64,000 nt of DNA from Acanthosepion pharaonis (lineage: Eukaryota; Mollusca; Cephalopoda; Sepiida; Sepiidae), in NCBI GenBank assembly GCA_903632075.3, contig CAHIKZ030001781.1, positions 266,001 to 330,000 of the forward strand. The letters run 5' to 3'. Shown here piece by piece: positions 11,039 to 22,313 of this stretch. The position numbers and the translations under genes are program-made. Under the pieces are notes generated by a model. The model saw nothing but the letters and a program-made list of their open reading frames with translations. It had not been told where the DNA came from and ran no database searches. Positions within the stretch are counted from its first letter, which is position 1; every line of letters starts with the position of its first letter.

Positions 11039-11047
11039 CAGTCTGTT

Positions 11048-11090
<43 letters not shown>

Positions 11091-11099
11091 CAGTCTATT

Positions 11100-11157
<58 letters not shown>

Positions 11158-11211
11158 GAGTCTGTTTTTATCTATCCATCTATCTATGTATCTATCTATC
11201 TGAGTCTGTTT

Positions 11212-11265
<54 letters not shown>

Positions 11266-11274
11266 CAGTCTATT

Positions 11275-11328
<54 letters not shown>

Positions 11329-11337
11329 CAGTCTTTT

Positions 11338-11379
<42 letters not shown>

Positions 11380-11464
11380 CAGTAAGTTTCTATCAATCTA
11401 TCTATCTCAGTCTGTTTCTATCTATCTATCTATCTATCTCAGGCTGTTTCTATCTCAGGCTGTT

Positions 11465-11523
<59 letters not shown>

Positions 11524-11592
11524 CAGACTGTTTCTGTCTATCTCTGTCTGTTTCTATCTATCTATCTATCTATCTTTCTATCTATCTATCAC
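11002..11592 (+). repeat. (TATC)n array with recurring CAGTCTGTTT spacer
   Basis: Runs of the tetranucleotide are separated about twelve times by variants of 'tcagtctgttt' (for example near 11,038, 11,089, 11,157, 11,200, 11,265, 11,327, 11,406, 11,438, 11,455, 11,521). The spacer recurs at irregular intervals of 17-70 bp, so the array grew by copying blocks larger than the tetranucleotide. Confidence 0.95.
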
Positions 11593-11929
11593 GAGCTCTT
11601 GTTGTCAGAAGCAGTTGCGTATTTTCTAGCAGCACTAGTAACCGTAATTTGAGCTCAGGTAAAACCAGAATTATAAATTTGCTGCTTAGTAGATTGGAGC
11701 AGCACAATCTTCATTCTTTAGTTGGACGTTGTTTTGTAGAAAGACGAGCGGCTTTCGCTAAATGAAAGCGTAGAACATAGATTCTTCCATTCACTATAGG
11801 AGGAACATCAGCTCATAGGAAAGGAGTCACAAAGTGTGTCGCACGCATTGACGCACTAACTACAGTATTCGCTATTATCCTATTATTAATCCATGTGATT
11901 AAACAGTTTCTACACTAATCTTTTGTTCC

Positions 11930-12268
11930 AGTATTTTCTTTGTTATATTATTAATCAGAACTACAAGTATTATAACAGTAGCGACGAGGATTCGAAACTC
12001 ACGTTTGGAAAAATATTTCTGATCTTGTAAGGATTTTGAACTCACGTCAACCAATGATTTGAAAACACGTAATATGGAGAACATATTAGTCGTTAAACAG
12101 TTATTGGAACAAGAACAATAACAACGAACAGTACAAATATTGGTACATCGGACAAAGATATTTGAAGAAATGTTGAAGAAATCAAATGAAACTAGTACTA
12201 CAGATTCATTCACGCCTGAGGTGGTCGCAAACTCTATTGTCGAATTTTTATATAACCCTGAAGGAGGT
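11930..12268 (+). pseudogene. LTR-retrotransposon leader and gag N-terminus fragment
   Basis: 'gtagcgacgaggattcgaaa' at about 11,979 resembles the sequence downstream of the 5' LTR in a mollusc/nematode Gypsy group. An ATG at 12,074 opens MENILVVKQLLEQEQ, then after one stop come IFEEMLKKS and SFTPEVVANSIVEFLYNPEG, which matches the gag start of those elements (F.P..VANSI.EF.Y.PE.G). The copy stops there, at the junction with another repeat. LTR borders are not resolved. Confidence 0.5.
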
Positions 12269-12269
12269 A

Positions 12270-12420
12270 TCTGTCTATATTTCTGTGATGAGGTATTTTA
12301 ATTATTTACACTGTTCGGACTATTGTCCTCATCTTCATTGCTATATTCACGGCCCTCTTAAGTTGATTGAAATTTCGGACTGAAGCCTTTATTTCGTCCT
12401 CATGGGCACATGGATCAGTG
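12270..12420 (-). repeat. Dispersed repeat with degenerate hairpin motif
   Basis: 'ggactattgtcctcatctt' with flanking 'gatgaggtatt' and 'ctttatttcg' matches 37,455-37,625 and 16,600-16,770. The hairpin part (12,340-12,365) is eroded. Confidence 0.6.
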
Positions 12421-12753
12421 CATAAAAGCGTTGGTTGGATCCAGTTATTTAATCCAAAGAGTTTGGTGTTGTAAGAATAACTATTTTTACCTTTTTTTCT
12501 GCTGGTGAATATTGAATTAATAATTTCTTGAAAATAACATTGATTTTTTTTGCAGATATTAATCCTACTATTTAACCCACAGATGGGAGAAAAGATGAAG
12601 AGAGTGGAACTAAACGTCGTTTAAGTATGTTCATATTTGTCATATAGAAATAAAGTGTCGCTTTATACCGACACTTGGGTTTAAAACAAGGATCAGAAAG
12701 CAATCACAGTCGATCTCGTCTTGAAATAATTAAAATCACGTGACAGGTCAAGG

Positions 12754-12754
<1 letters not shown>

Positions 12755-12834
<80 letters not shown>
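12755..12834. repeat. (TA)n microsatellite
   Basis: About 80 bp of TA with one interruption near the start. Confidence 0.97.
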
Positions 12835-12835
<1 letters not shown>

Positions 12836-12836
<1 letters not shown>

Positions 12837-13660
12837 GAATTAGTGGCGAATGGGCATTAAAAAAAATATCGAAAACAATTATTTTGTTTTTTTTAATGAA
12901 AAAAGAATATACTTTAATTTTGCCTTGTATGGTGTCTGTCGACAGAACAAGACCGTTTTGAAAATCGGTTACCAGAATTTGAGTTATTTCTTGGTGGGCG
13001 GGGGGTGAACATCGACAGTTGACGGCAGGGTTTGATCCTCGAAATCATTAACCTACGGCGAGTTGTCTAATGTAATTAAATGTTATCGCACCAGAATACC
13101 TTTCTGTGGAACACCTAGTTCCATTTTTGTTTTGTTTTCCTTGTATTTGTAATGAAAATATATTGTAATCAAATTAGCAAGTTAACACACATGAGCATAA
13201 ATAACACACTTTAAAGTATATACAATATTATGCATTCTTATGTACGTTTGTAATAAACAGTCTATGCGTGCGTATGTTTCATTAGAGAGCTTGTAAAACG
13301 GCAGGTTTAACCGCGAAAGAGATGTTTCAAAAGACATTTCGTGGGACGTTATCAGCGCTCTTTCTGAACTACCTGCACCACCTTCATACTCCCCAAACTG
13401 TCGCTTGTCCTACTTACTCTCCACCACGCCACGCTGCCGTCAGCTTCGCTATTTAATTCGCGTGGCCAAGGAACAAGGAAATGGTAAAAAAAAACAAAAT
13501 AAAACCAAAACAAAAAAAACAAAAAAAAGACAAATAAAATAAATAAAATAAAATAAAATAAACAAAGAAATGATATAAAAGAGAGAACAAAATAAAGAAA
13601 GACAGGGACGCATTCTCAGTGAACTTCCTCTTCTGTGTCATTTCATCTTCTGCAACACTT
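12836..13660. other. Unassigned sequence
   Basis: Nothing recognised. AAATA-rich low-complexity sequence at 13,485-13,570. Confidence 0.5.
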
Positions 13661-13950
<290 letters not shown>

Positions 13951-14079
13951 AATAAAAAATCCAAAGAATAAAAATATATATTGTTCTAGCCACTAACTTT
14001 ATAACAAATACAATTGTAACGAATTTGTCTAAACTCAACATGGAATTTGACAATTTGATTTAATAAAAAATAATAATAC

Positions 14080-14440
14080 TCTAAAACTTGAAGGAGGAAT
14101 TTACTCTATTACCTGTAATAATTGCCACAATGGATACATCAAAGAAACCTCAAGGAATTTAAATAAAAAGATTATATGAACACAAAAGGGATCTTTTACA
14201 AAACAACACATTAAATGCATTAGTTGCTCACCGTAACGAGACTATCCATAATTTTGACTTTAAAAAATTCTACTCTAATTAAAAGAGGAAACAATTTATT
14301 TAGAAGATAAACCTTGAGAAAGTACATTAATCGCTAGATCTTCTATGTTTGCGTCCAGGTTTTTAAACGTTTCTCCATTCTCGGCAGATTTTCTGTTATC
14401 AAAAAAGCAAAAGAATCTAAATTAAATCGGTTAGATTGTA
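14080..14440 (+). pseudogene. Penelope-like GIY-YIG endonuclease relic
   Basis: The plus strand reads GGIYSITCNNCHNGYIKETS, with GIYSI and GYIKETS standing for the GIY...YIG pair (YIGET usual), then RNLNKKI in another frame and RFLNVSPFSADF near the end. This is the layout of the endonuclease domain at the C-terminus of Penelope-like retroelements. Multiple stops and shifts; no RT domain upstream. Confidence 0.65.
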
Positions 14441-14602
14441 TACCCAAAACTCATACAAAAAACAACATAAAAATATTTTTAAATTTAAAATTCCAAGCGT
14501 CTCTAGTCCGTGCACATGAGTAGACGCATCAACGCAAACGTAAACTTTGTTTTTTTTTACAATTTGTCATACTTCTTCCCCTAATTTTTTTTTATATATA
14601 AG

Positions 14603-14604
<2 letters not shown>

Positions 14605-14641
<37 letters not shown>
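14605..14641. repeat. (TA)n microsatellite
   Basis: About 37 bp of TA, directly left of TA-linked repeat copy 3. Confidence 0.95.
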
Positions 14642-14643
<2 letters not shown>

Positions 14644-14822
14644 AAGAAATATAGTCCTAAGATATATTTATGGGATAAAGTACTCAATATCAGAGATAGA
14701 GCGTGTGTAAATATAAAAGTTAACATAGAAGTTTTTTTTCATGCTAGATGCAATTGTCAAGTGGCCTGACGATTGCATCTAGCATGCAATGACTGTCGCC
14801 TCTAAGTGTTGACTTCTATGTT

Positions 14823-14824
<2 letters not shown>
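14642..14824 (+). repeat. TA-linked fold-back repeat, copy 3
   Basis: Contains a strong inverted pair: 'catgctagatgcaattgtca' and, seven bases later, 'tgacgattgcatctagcatg' (19 of 20 paired). An outer weaker pair is 'aacatagaag' / 'cttctatgtt'. The 3' boundary is 'tgttct' plus a long TA tract. The left part matches 15,640-15,745. Confidence 0.75.

Positions 14825-14883
<59 letters not shown>
14825..14883. repeat. (TA)n microsatellite
   Basis: About 59 bp of TA, forming the tail of TA-linked repeat copy 3. Confidence 0.97.
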
Positions 14884-14885
<2 letters not shown>

Positions 14886-15114
14886 CGAAATCCTGTGATG
14901 GTCATCCATGAATAAAAAATAGAAAATAATTGTTTGTAAGATCCTACGTACATCAAATTGACTTTAAATGATCGTTGAACTTTTATAGGGTAGACATAAA
15001 TATTAATGCAATTCTTAAATGCAGCGATCAATTTTGAGTTCTTCTGTAGCTTATAGTGATGCCTATCGCATCAACTCCTCCCTATCTATTGTGATGAAGA
15101 ACAAAACAAGCACC

Positions 15115-15117
<3 letters not shown>

Positions 15118-15165
<48 letters not shown>
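15118..15165. repeat. (TA)n microsatellite
   Basis: About 48 bp of TA. Confidence 0.97.
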
Positions 15166-15167
<2 letters not shown>

Positions 15168-15399
15168 CGACTCTCCCGTCGAGATTCGACGTATGAGGGT
15201 CAAGCAGATCAGTTTCCAGGAAACCGACAGCCTGACACCGGCACATGAGATTTGATTATTGTGGTGAAGGCCTCGTGCAGGACCATCCACACTTTTTGAA
15301 GGGACGAATACAGAGACCTGGTGCACCGAATGCCACGAGGTTCCCAAACGACCCTCCGCAGGTTTTGAATTGTTTTGAGTTGTCCTTCTCCTAGACCAG
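15166..15399 (-). repeat. Unclassified GC-richer segment next to a SINE
   Basis: Much higher GC than its surroundings and directly abutting the SINE tail at 15,400. It may be a tail module of that SINE or another inserted repeat. The open frames on the minus strand have no recognised family. Confidence 0.3.
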
Positions 15400-15595
15400 T
15401 TGCCATCCAAGGCTATAGAACCCAGTCTGACCTGCTATTTTACCCATAGCTGGAGGGAGAGGAAGAGGATTTCATACCTTTCCCAAGGGTATTAGCACGT
15501 AAGTAAATGTAATGGATTCGACTGGAATTCGAACTCGGCTCTGCGATTCCTCAATCCAAGCCGCTATCCACTACTCCACTGACAGACTGTTTCGC
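15400..15595 (-). mobile_element. tRNA-derived SINE (shared-core superfamily)
   Basis: Minus strand: an A-box region 'tagtggatagcggcttgg', then the B box 'gagttcgaattcc', then the core 'acttacgtgctaataccctt' 'gggaaaggtatgaaatc' and a tail ending 'ggttctatagccttggatgg'. The post-tRNA core is shared with the SINEs at 36,785, 41,055, 45,816, 46,905 and 47,820. Pol III driven in principle; no reading frame. Confidence 0.8.
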
Positions 15596-15639
15596 TGTAT
15601 CACAGCTCCACAGTGTGTCTAGACGTCCGATGTGAAGAA

Positions 15640-15809
15640 ATATAGTTTTAAGGTGTGCTATATTTATGGGATAAAGTGTTCAATATGGGAGATAGAGTGT
15701 ATGTAAATATAAAAGTAAACATTGAAATCAGCAGAGTGAGCAGATTGTTTCATGATTGCGTCTAGCATGTAACAGTCTGTCGCCTCTAAGTGTTGACCGC
15801 AATGTTCAC

Positions 15810-15813
<4 letters not shown>
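15640..15813 (+). repeat. TA-linked dispersed repeat, copy 4
   Basis: 'tatttatgggataaagtgtt' and 'gtaaatataaaagtaaacat' match 14,665-14,730. 'gattgcgtctagcatgtaac' and 'ctgtcgcctctaagtgttga' match the other copies, and a TA tract follows. The left arm of the fold-back is partly lost. Confidence 0.75.

Positions 15814-15847
<34 letters not shown>
15814..15847. repeat. (TA)n microsatellite
   Basis: TA tail of repeat copy 4, about 34 bp. Confidence 0.95.
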
Positions 15848-15849
<2 letters not shown>

Positions 15850-15851
<2 letters not shown>

Positions 15852-16598
15852 CTTATATGCGACAGACATATCAGCTGGTTTAATGCCAGCTCCAAGATTC
15901 AATACTATTACTGTCATGGAGACTGGAATGTCAGTATTCGTATTGTGTGTGAAAAGACACAGAATATATATATATGCTTATATATCCCTCGTCTATATAA
16001 AGTACACTCACACTCACTCTTACTCTTGCTATTTCTCACAAACGTACACACGCCGGTATTTACCTACACATTTACGTAAGATATACGCAACTTGTACCTT
16101 TCTGTTTCGTATCATACAGAGAGCTGAACAGAAAATGGCGTGTCGAAAAGAATGTTCAAAATGAAACACAGACACCGCGAACAAACCACCTAATCGTGAT
16201 ACTATCGTAAGCAGACTACACATTAGATTTATGAGACGGCTGATGACAATATTGTCTAAAAGTCCATCCCAAAAGCCAAGCTGGTTTGGCTCGTTCACAC
16301 GAACGATGACACGAAAGATATTTTAATTTCAAAGCATAAAAAAATAACACTCTGCGCTTGTAGACTATTTTAGACTTCTTTACTATTAAAACAAAATGGC
16401 GGTAGAGAAGTTTATTTGGAAGACTATTTCAGGATTTATCACAGAAGATGACCAGAACTTTTATAATTCCTTTATATGTGAATAATAATTGGAATGAATA
16501 CATATAACATCCTTGGTTAGTATACATCTTAAAAGTACACAAACAAGATATGAAAAGTTTGTTTAATTAACCAATCGTGGATGATTTTTTCTGTCTGA
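15850..16598. other. Unassigned sequence
   Basis: Nothing recognised. Confidence 0.5.
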
Positions 16599-16599
16599 A

Positions 16600-16770
16600 T
16601 TCCCTCCATGTACAGTTATTGTTATTTACACTATTTACACACGGACTATCGGCCTCATCTTTGTTGTTAATATCATAACGTTTCGACCGTTGTGCCTTCC
16701 GGCCTTCATCAAGTGTATGTCAATCCGTGTTGCTCACCGCAAATTCCGAACTTAACCCTTTATTTAATCA
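16600..16770 (-). repeat. Dispersed repeat carrying the hammerhead-like hairpin
   Basis: 'ggactatcggcctcatcttt', then the hairpin (16,679-16,715, minus strand: TTGATGA, A, stem GGCCG/CGGTC, GAAAC). Same family as 37,455-37,625. An inverted copy lies at 16,960-17,095. Confidence 0.65.
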
Positions 16771-16959
16771 ACTTTGGTAGACTAATCTCATTCCACTGTC
16801 CTTTTTTTTCTTTTTTCTTTTTTAGTAATGCTCAGTTTTTGCTCGTCCTGTTTCTATTGAGTCCAAATATACCCTCCCCGACCCTGTGATTAAACTCACA
16901 ATTACAATGTTCCGATATTCATGAAACAATGCTTTATTCAACACGGCTATTGTCCCGTA

Positions 16960-17095
16960 GGAGTTACCTGTAGTTAACCTGGATCAGCATACACCTGATA
17001 AAGACCGTAGCGCACAACGGCCGTAATGTTGTGAAACAACAAAAAATATAAGGACAATAGTCCGGATGTGAATAGTATAAATAATTCGTGGTTAT
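16960..17095 (+). repeat. Dispersed repeat with hairpin, inverted partner
   Basis: 'cctgataaagaccgtagcgc' + 'acaacggccgtaatg', then 'aaggacaatagtccgga'. The hairpin stem is retained but the GAAA box has changed to GTAA. Faces the copy at 16,600 around about 190 bp of other sequence. Confidence 0.6.
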
Positions 17096-17438
17096 AACAT
17101 ATTTTACAACTAGCAAAACTCCTACTCATAATTTAAAAACAAAATGCCTGGATTTCCGACCTAAGAAACTTGTTCAACTACATCGTCTCGCTATTTTATT
17201 TTTCAGATTTCATTAAGCAAATTTAGCACCGTGAACCGATATTTCTAGCTATACCACCTCACAGGATTGATAGGTGGGAGGCCTCGGCGTTCCCCATTGA
17301 CCTGTACTTCCACGGCCACGCTCCAAGATCAATTCATTAAAAATCACATTGGAACCTGAGAAAACACAACTAAGCTTGTAAATAATATTGCCTTTCTGTT
17401 CTTTTATGAATAAGCGTTATTCTAGGTTTTGACGTATA

Positions 17439-18688
17439 TGAGTGTTGTTCGAAAAATTCTAAGCCTCACTTAGAAGAAGTTGAAGAAACAAGACAGTTTT
17501 TTTTCATTATTTTTCAATATAGTCCCACTTGACATCAATGCACTTGGTCAACAATGCTTTAGCAATGCAATCCCACCACAGAAAAAAGGCGGCGCCCGGA
17601 TCATCCAAAATCTCCTCCACAACGAATATGATCTTAATATTTCGAAAATGGCGACCACGCAGGTGAGATTTGAGTTTAGGAAACAGGAATAACTCAGATG
17701 TAGATGGGATGAGGTATTAATTCAAAGTTACAGGTGATTGCTTCAACTACTGCAACCTAAGCAGTGTGCACGGAGGCGTTATCCTGGAGCAAGAGCATCC
17801 CTGACCTCAGCTTCCTTCTGTATTTCTACTTGATTGCGTCCTTCAGTTGTCTTAATTCTAATGCATAGTATAGTCCATTAATAGTTTTCCCTTTTCTATG
17901 TCGTCTATCATGATTATGCCTTTAAAACAACCAAAAAAAACAGAAGCCATCCCCTTGTCAACAGAAGCTGCTTACTTGAACTGTTTCGTGGGGGGGGGGA
18001 TAACCAAAGTGTTTTCACGGTTTGCTTTGAATCTTTGATTCAGGTTCAAAGTGGTGAATCCATGTTTCATCTTGAGTTACTAATCTTCGGTGGAAATTCT
18101 CAGGGTCAGCCTAGAAGCTAGTCAGACGTCTCCTGGAAATGTCAACCGTTTTCATCTTCTGCTCTTGTGTCAGCATTCTTGCAGACAGCTTGCTCGTCTC
18201 CAAAATCTCAGTTAAAACAGTATAGACCTAACCAGAAGTAACGCCTATGAACTTAGCTGCAGAGTAAGACGTCAGTGATCCAAAACCATACGGTGAATGA
18301 CAACAACTTGTTCATCCGTGATTTTGGATTTTGGACCACCTGATCGAGGGTCAATTCCTGCATTGTCCCTGCTCCAACTGAATTCCGCAGCTAACTTCTT
18401 CACAGTTGCATAAAAAGGGGATTCCTCAGCAAGTGTCTGTACCATGTGCTCATGGATTTCCTTGGATGCCATACCTTTCTTTTATAGATACTTTATAACT
18501 ATTTTGTCTATTTTTACATTTTTCCACACACAACTCACTTTTGTATGGGCCTCATCTTCTCAGAAATTAAGACAGAGTTTTAGGTTTTTCTAGTTTTTAT
18601 AAGAAGTAGTCATATGTTGCCACAACAAAAATGTTCAGCTATGGCTCTTCTTTCTGGTCGAGGCTTAGAACTTTTTGAACGACACTCG
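17439..18688 (-). mobile_element. Mariner element, near full length, defective
   Basis: The left end 'tgagtgttgttcgaaaaatt' + 'ctaagcctc' and the right end (reverse complement) 'cgagtgtcgttcaaaaagtt' + 'ctaagcctc' form ~28-bp TIRs. A TA flanks the left end (17,437-17,438); the right flank is mutated. The 1,250-bp length is typical for mariner. A decayed SETMAR-type transposase fills the inside. Confidence 0.8.
17500..18472 (-). pseudogene. Mariner (SETMAR-type) transposase pseudogene
   Basis: The start at 18,472 opens MASKEIHEHMVQTLAEESPF and continues YATVKKLAAEFSW and DPRSGGPKSKITDEQV, the N-terminal DNA-binding region. Further along, in shifting frames, lie MLTQEQKM, TQDETWIHH-like text (first catalytic Asp region), MLLLQDNASVHTA (second catalytic Asp, usually HDNARPHTA) and a C-terminal KCIDVKWDYIEK. 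The third-Asp region (usually SDYHLFP) is scrambled. Multiple stops and frameshifts. Reading frame size, about 970 bp, is close to the family's ~1,040. Confidence 0.85.
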
Positions 18689-18689
18689 C

Positions 18690-19435
18690 ATCATTATCTC
18701 CCTTCTGGTTTTGCAGCTAGATATACAAGTACGTCTGTCACTTGCGTGTGTGTGTGTTCGTGCATCTGTGCATACATAAAAAAACATAAATACTTCACAA
18801 TGAATGATTATATATAAATATTATTTTAATAATTCATTATCTATACTAGGAATCTCCACAAAAACGCGATACCTAAGGTATAAAATGAATTTTACATCAT
18901 TCTTAAAGCTTTGATTTTAGTTTTAATTTCAAGCTAATAAATTCAATTTAATACTTTCAGTAATAAAACTAATTTTCGATATTTCAAACACCAATTTAAA
19001 TTGAATGGAAGGAGATTTATTTTGCTAAAATGAATTTTAAAAAAATGAAAAATCATTCTTAAAGCTTTGAGTTTATTTTTAAATGGCAGGTCTAATGATG
19101 TTCTACGAACATTTTAGCTGTAAAACATAATTGAAGAAAATGACGTGAGCGCCTTTTTAATATAACTTTTATGTACTCAGTAATCTTAAAAATTTAGGAA
19201 AATATTTTCCGTAATCTAATGTTTTATTGAAATTTAAAAGTGTTGGATTTAAATTTACTATAGTTATCTCTCTTATTTTCCGATAATGTCGTGCATGGCT
19301 CTCGTACTTACAAAAATCGGCACGTTTATACACAGAAAAAAATTCAAAGTTCTTTCTAATATATTGGTGTTTGATGATAAGCTTTTCCATTTATGATTAG
19401 GAAATATAGGGACAACAATATTTTTTTTTAAGCAT
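18690..19435. other. Unassigned AT-rich sequence
   Basis: No recognised feature. Confidence 0.5.
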
Positions 19436-19439
19436 TTCA

Positions 19440-19695
19440 CCTCAAGCAAGGCGAGAAGCCACTAAGACGCAAGTGGTTACAGAAAATTTAGAGCAAGATC
19501 AGATAGGAGTGATAGAAGAAAGGATGAGGAGAAGGGTAGTGGATAGATCAAGGCAACTGGAGATGTCGATTGACATTACATTTGAATAGCTGGAGATTAT
19601 AGCTCTCAGGGAAACTGGAATAGGGAAGGGAGTTCTACAGGCGAGAGGTGCGAGACATGAAGTTACTGGAGTAGAAGAGACGGCTATATTTAGGA
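19440..19695 (-). pseudogene. LINE (Jockey/CR1-like) ORF2 C-terminus
   Basis: The minus strand reads NFMSRTSRL, a stop, NSLPYSSFPESYNLQLFKCN and VNRHLQLP. This is the end of ORF2 in CR1/Jockey-group LINEs (SFIPRTSRLWNSLP...FP..YNL..FK..VNRHL). The tryptophan codon before NSLP is a stop. Adjoins an oppositely oriented fragment at 19,700. Confidence 0.75.
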
Positions 19696-19699
19696 GTTT

Positions 19700-19900
19700 C
19701 GACTAGATTGGCAGTTAGGTCTCATCATTTTAGTGATGAAATTGCGAAATTTAACCGTAAATCCTATTATAATAGTTTCTTCTCTCACACTTCTTGCCTG
19801 TGGAACTCTCTTCTATATTTCCTGTCGACGACAATGTACATAATATTAAATGCAACGTAAATCGTCATTTTCTGTCTCTTTGAACCCTGTTCTCGTTTTT
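19700..19900 (+). pseudogene. LINE (Jockey/CR1-like) ORF2 C-terminus, opposite orientation
   Basis: The plus strand reads SHHFSDEIAKFNRKSYYNSF, then FSHTSCLWNSLLYF, then VNRHFLSL. Same protein region as the minus-strand neighbour but a distinct copy. The WNSL tryptophan is intact here. Confidence 0.75.
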
Positions 19901-19999
19901 GTTTTTATCATTATTTCAGTAACGTTTTCTGAATTTTCTTCACTTTATGTCGTTTCTCCTCGGTAACCCCACAGCGTCGTAGTGCCTTTATCGCCTTAC

Positions 20000-20800
20000 A
20001 GAGAGTAAAACGTTTAAAAAAGATACAAAGATATATTGTTTATTTTATTTAACAAACAAATAGGTTAGCTTGTGTTAAAACTAATACAGTGTCCGACAAC
20101 GACAAGGCCACTGAATCAAAGTCATTTACTAAACAGAGCTTTGAAAGATAGCTAAAGTTCTGATCCATCGAGAAATTTCGGGGTTCACTATTCTTGAAAT
20201 GTTTCGGGTGATTTGATTTGCTAATAAAACCGCGACCCCTATGTCAAACATTTCTGTATGTAATGAACTCAGAAAAAATATTTTTTTTTTTTGTTTTTTA
20301 AATTAAGTATAAGATTAAGAATAACAGGGTTTTTTTAATGTTAATTGTTGTCTGCAAAGATATACATAGAGACCCACATACATGCATATACGCACATATA
20401 GACATGAACCTTAGTATCCAAATGGTGCGACATCTCTGAATAGAAAGAAAAAGGTCAGTATCTATAAATAGAATGATAACCTTGACAGAGAAGTTAGTGA
20501 ACAAAAATCGTATTTCCGGAAAAGAAGCCGGTCACCAGGGCGAGATGATTGACATATTTACTCAAACATTTGGTTAGGGTCATAACACTGTGTCCATTTA
20601 GAATCAATAACAAAAGTAGAATAAGTATTGTGTCATAATTAGCTGTAAAGCACAAATGACCATCTACAGAAAAATTATTTTTATATGTGTTGATTTTATT
20701 TTTAAACTGTTATACGTGATAATATTTCTGTCAACGTGGTTGTTAAAAATTCGCTGCTTCCCTGCGTAACGCCAATCCTCATTTAGAACGAAATCTAGCA
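20000..20800. other. Unassigned AT-rich sequence
   Basis: Nothing recognised apart from short T-rich runs. Confidence 0.5.
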
Positions 20801-20804
20801 CAGT

Positions 20805-21595
20805 AGCACCTCGGGTCACGAATTTAATTCGTTCCTGAAGTCCGTTCGTAACCCGAAATGTTTGTTAACCGAAACTATTTTTCCAACAGAAATCACTGTA
20901 AAATGGATTAATCCGTTCCTGGTCCCAAGATGATTCTTTATTTAAACTTTTACAGCGTACTTTGTGTACAAGTTTATACACAAAACTAATGAAAATTATT
21001 AAATCTAAGAAAAAATAAATCAACCCAATACTAAACAGATAAAATATAGATGAACACTTTGATTTTACCGTACCTGTAAGTAGGACAGCTGATGACGTAT
21101 GTGGAAGGGGAAGGAAAAAGATGTTATTGTTTGGAAAAGGGAAGAAAAGACATGATCGTCCCTTTATTTATAAGAAGAGCATAGATCATTGATTTTGCTA
21201 TATGAAACTGAGTCGGAAGAGACGATATTATCATCATAGAGACAATATCATCAACAATTGTTTTTCTCTTTTCTTTTTCCTTTACCAGTATCACTGCTAG
21301 CTTTCTTTGGATCCATGACTGAGGATTAATGAAGAGAATAAAAATGGAACAGTACAATATAACTGGAAAAGAAAAACACAGCACAACACACGAATCTATA
21401 CAAAATGGCGATCGACTCAGAAGTGATTCCGTTCGGGTTAAAACGATCGTCTCGGTTCGGATAGGTTCAGATCGGTTCGGCAATGTTGTTCAAGAGCCGA
21501 AATTCTGTTCGATAATCGAAGCATTTTCATCTGGAATTTTCTTTTCGAAAACCGATTTGTTCGAAATGTGAGATGTTCGGGAATCGAAGTTCATA
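20805..21595. mobile_element. Possible DNA transposon defined by GTTCG-rich ends
   Basis: The left part (20,808-20,930) has 'cgaatttaattcgttcctga' and 'cgttcgtaacccgaaatg'. The right part (21,415-21,595) is rich in 'ggttcgg', 'gttcgataatcgaa' and 'gttcgggaatcgaa' on the other strand. Such palindromic 'TTCGTTAACCGAA'-like ends are seen in several DNA transposon families. No transposase between them and no clear target duplication. Confidence 0.3.
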
Positions 21596-21599
21596 AGAC

Positions 21600-22115
21600 T
21601 TCGACATCTTGCATAGGCTTCGTGTAACAAACTTCACAAGATTTGGCGCATGAATATTCCATCCTCTTTGAAAGTACAAACCTTCTGAACCAGTTCTACT
21701 GTATGGATCAGAAACATTTTCTGTTTTCTTGAAAGACGACTGGATGGAGCAAATAAAAATCTGCTTAGAAAAATCCAAAATATCAGTCGGAGATCCCATG
21801 CAACAAAGTTTACGGAGAACTGAGACCAATACCTCCTAAGCTCAAACAAAAATCGATTGCAGTTTGCCAGCCACTGCCACCCAGCGGGCGGTGATGTCGT
21901 CTCATCATTACTTCTATGGCATCCTTTTGGAGGTGTCTTCTCGCGAAAGTTGACTTTCCCAGATACCATGGCTCGGGAATCAGCGTTGGACATTAGAGAT
22001 CTGGGGACAGCAATGCAGAGGCAAGCAGTGTGAAAAGGGATCGTTAATGGAGTTCCAACCAACCACAAGGAGCACGAAGGAAGATGAAAATGATGATGTG
22101 CATACTGGTCCATTC
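21600..22115 (+). pseudogene. LINE ORF2 C-terminal fragment
   Basis: The plus strand reads WRMNIPSSLKVQTF, then LERRLDGANKNLL, RKIQNISRRSHATK, and later, in another frame, SRKLTFPDTMA with RDLGTAMQ. This is the segment after the RT thumb in RTE/craniofacial-type LINEs (usually LP.SLKV..., LERRLDG.YTRLLR..., FGRSRKLTFPDT). Frameshifted. A 159-codon frame on the minus strand is antisense to this. Confidence 0.7.
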
Positions 22116-22313
22116 ACTGAATTGATACAATGATGATGAATTAAAATTAAGATGAAACCAGAGATGTGACTAGGTAACAAAAATTGGAAGGATTGACATT
22201 AAATTTAATATTTATTGACAATTTTGACACATTAAAATTATGGCGTATTCATTGAAGATCAGACATATTTTTAATGATGTACAAGTTGAATTCCCTAGAT
22301 ATTATACATCATA

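Noticed and set aside
21634..22113. A 159-codon open frame on the minus strand
   Set aside because: Antisense to a LINE C-terminal fragment; stop-free by chance.
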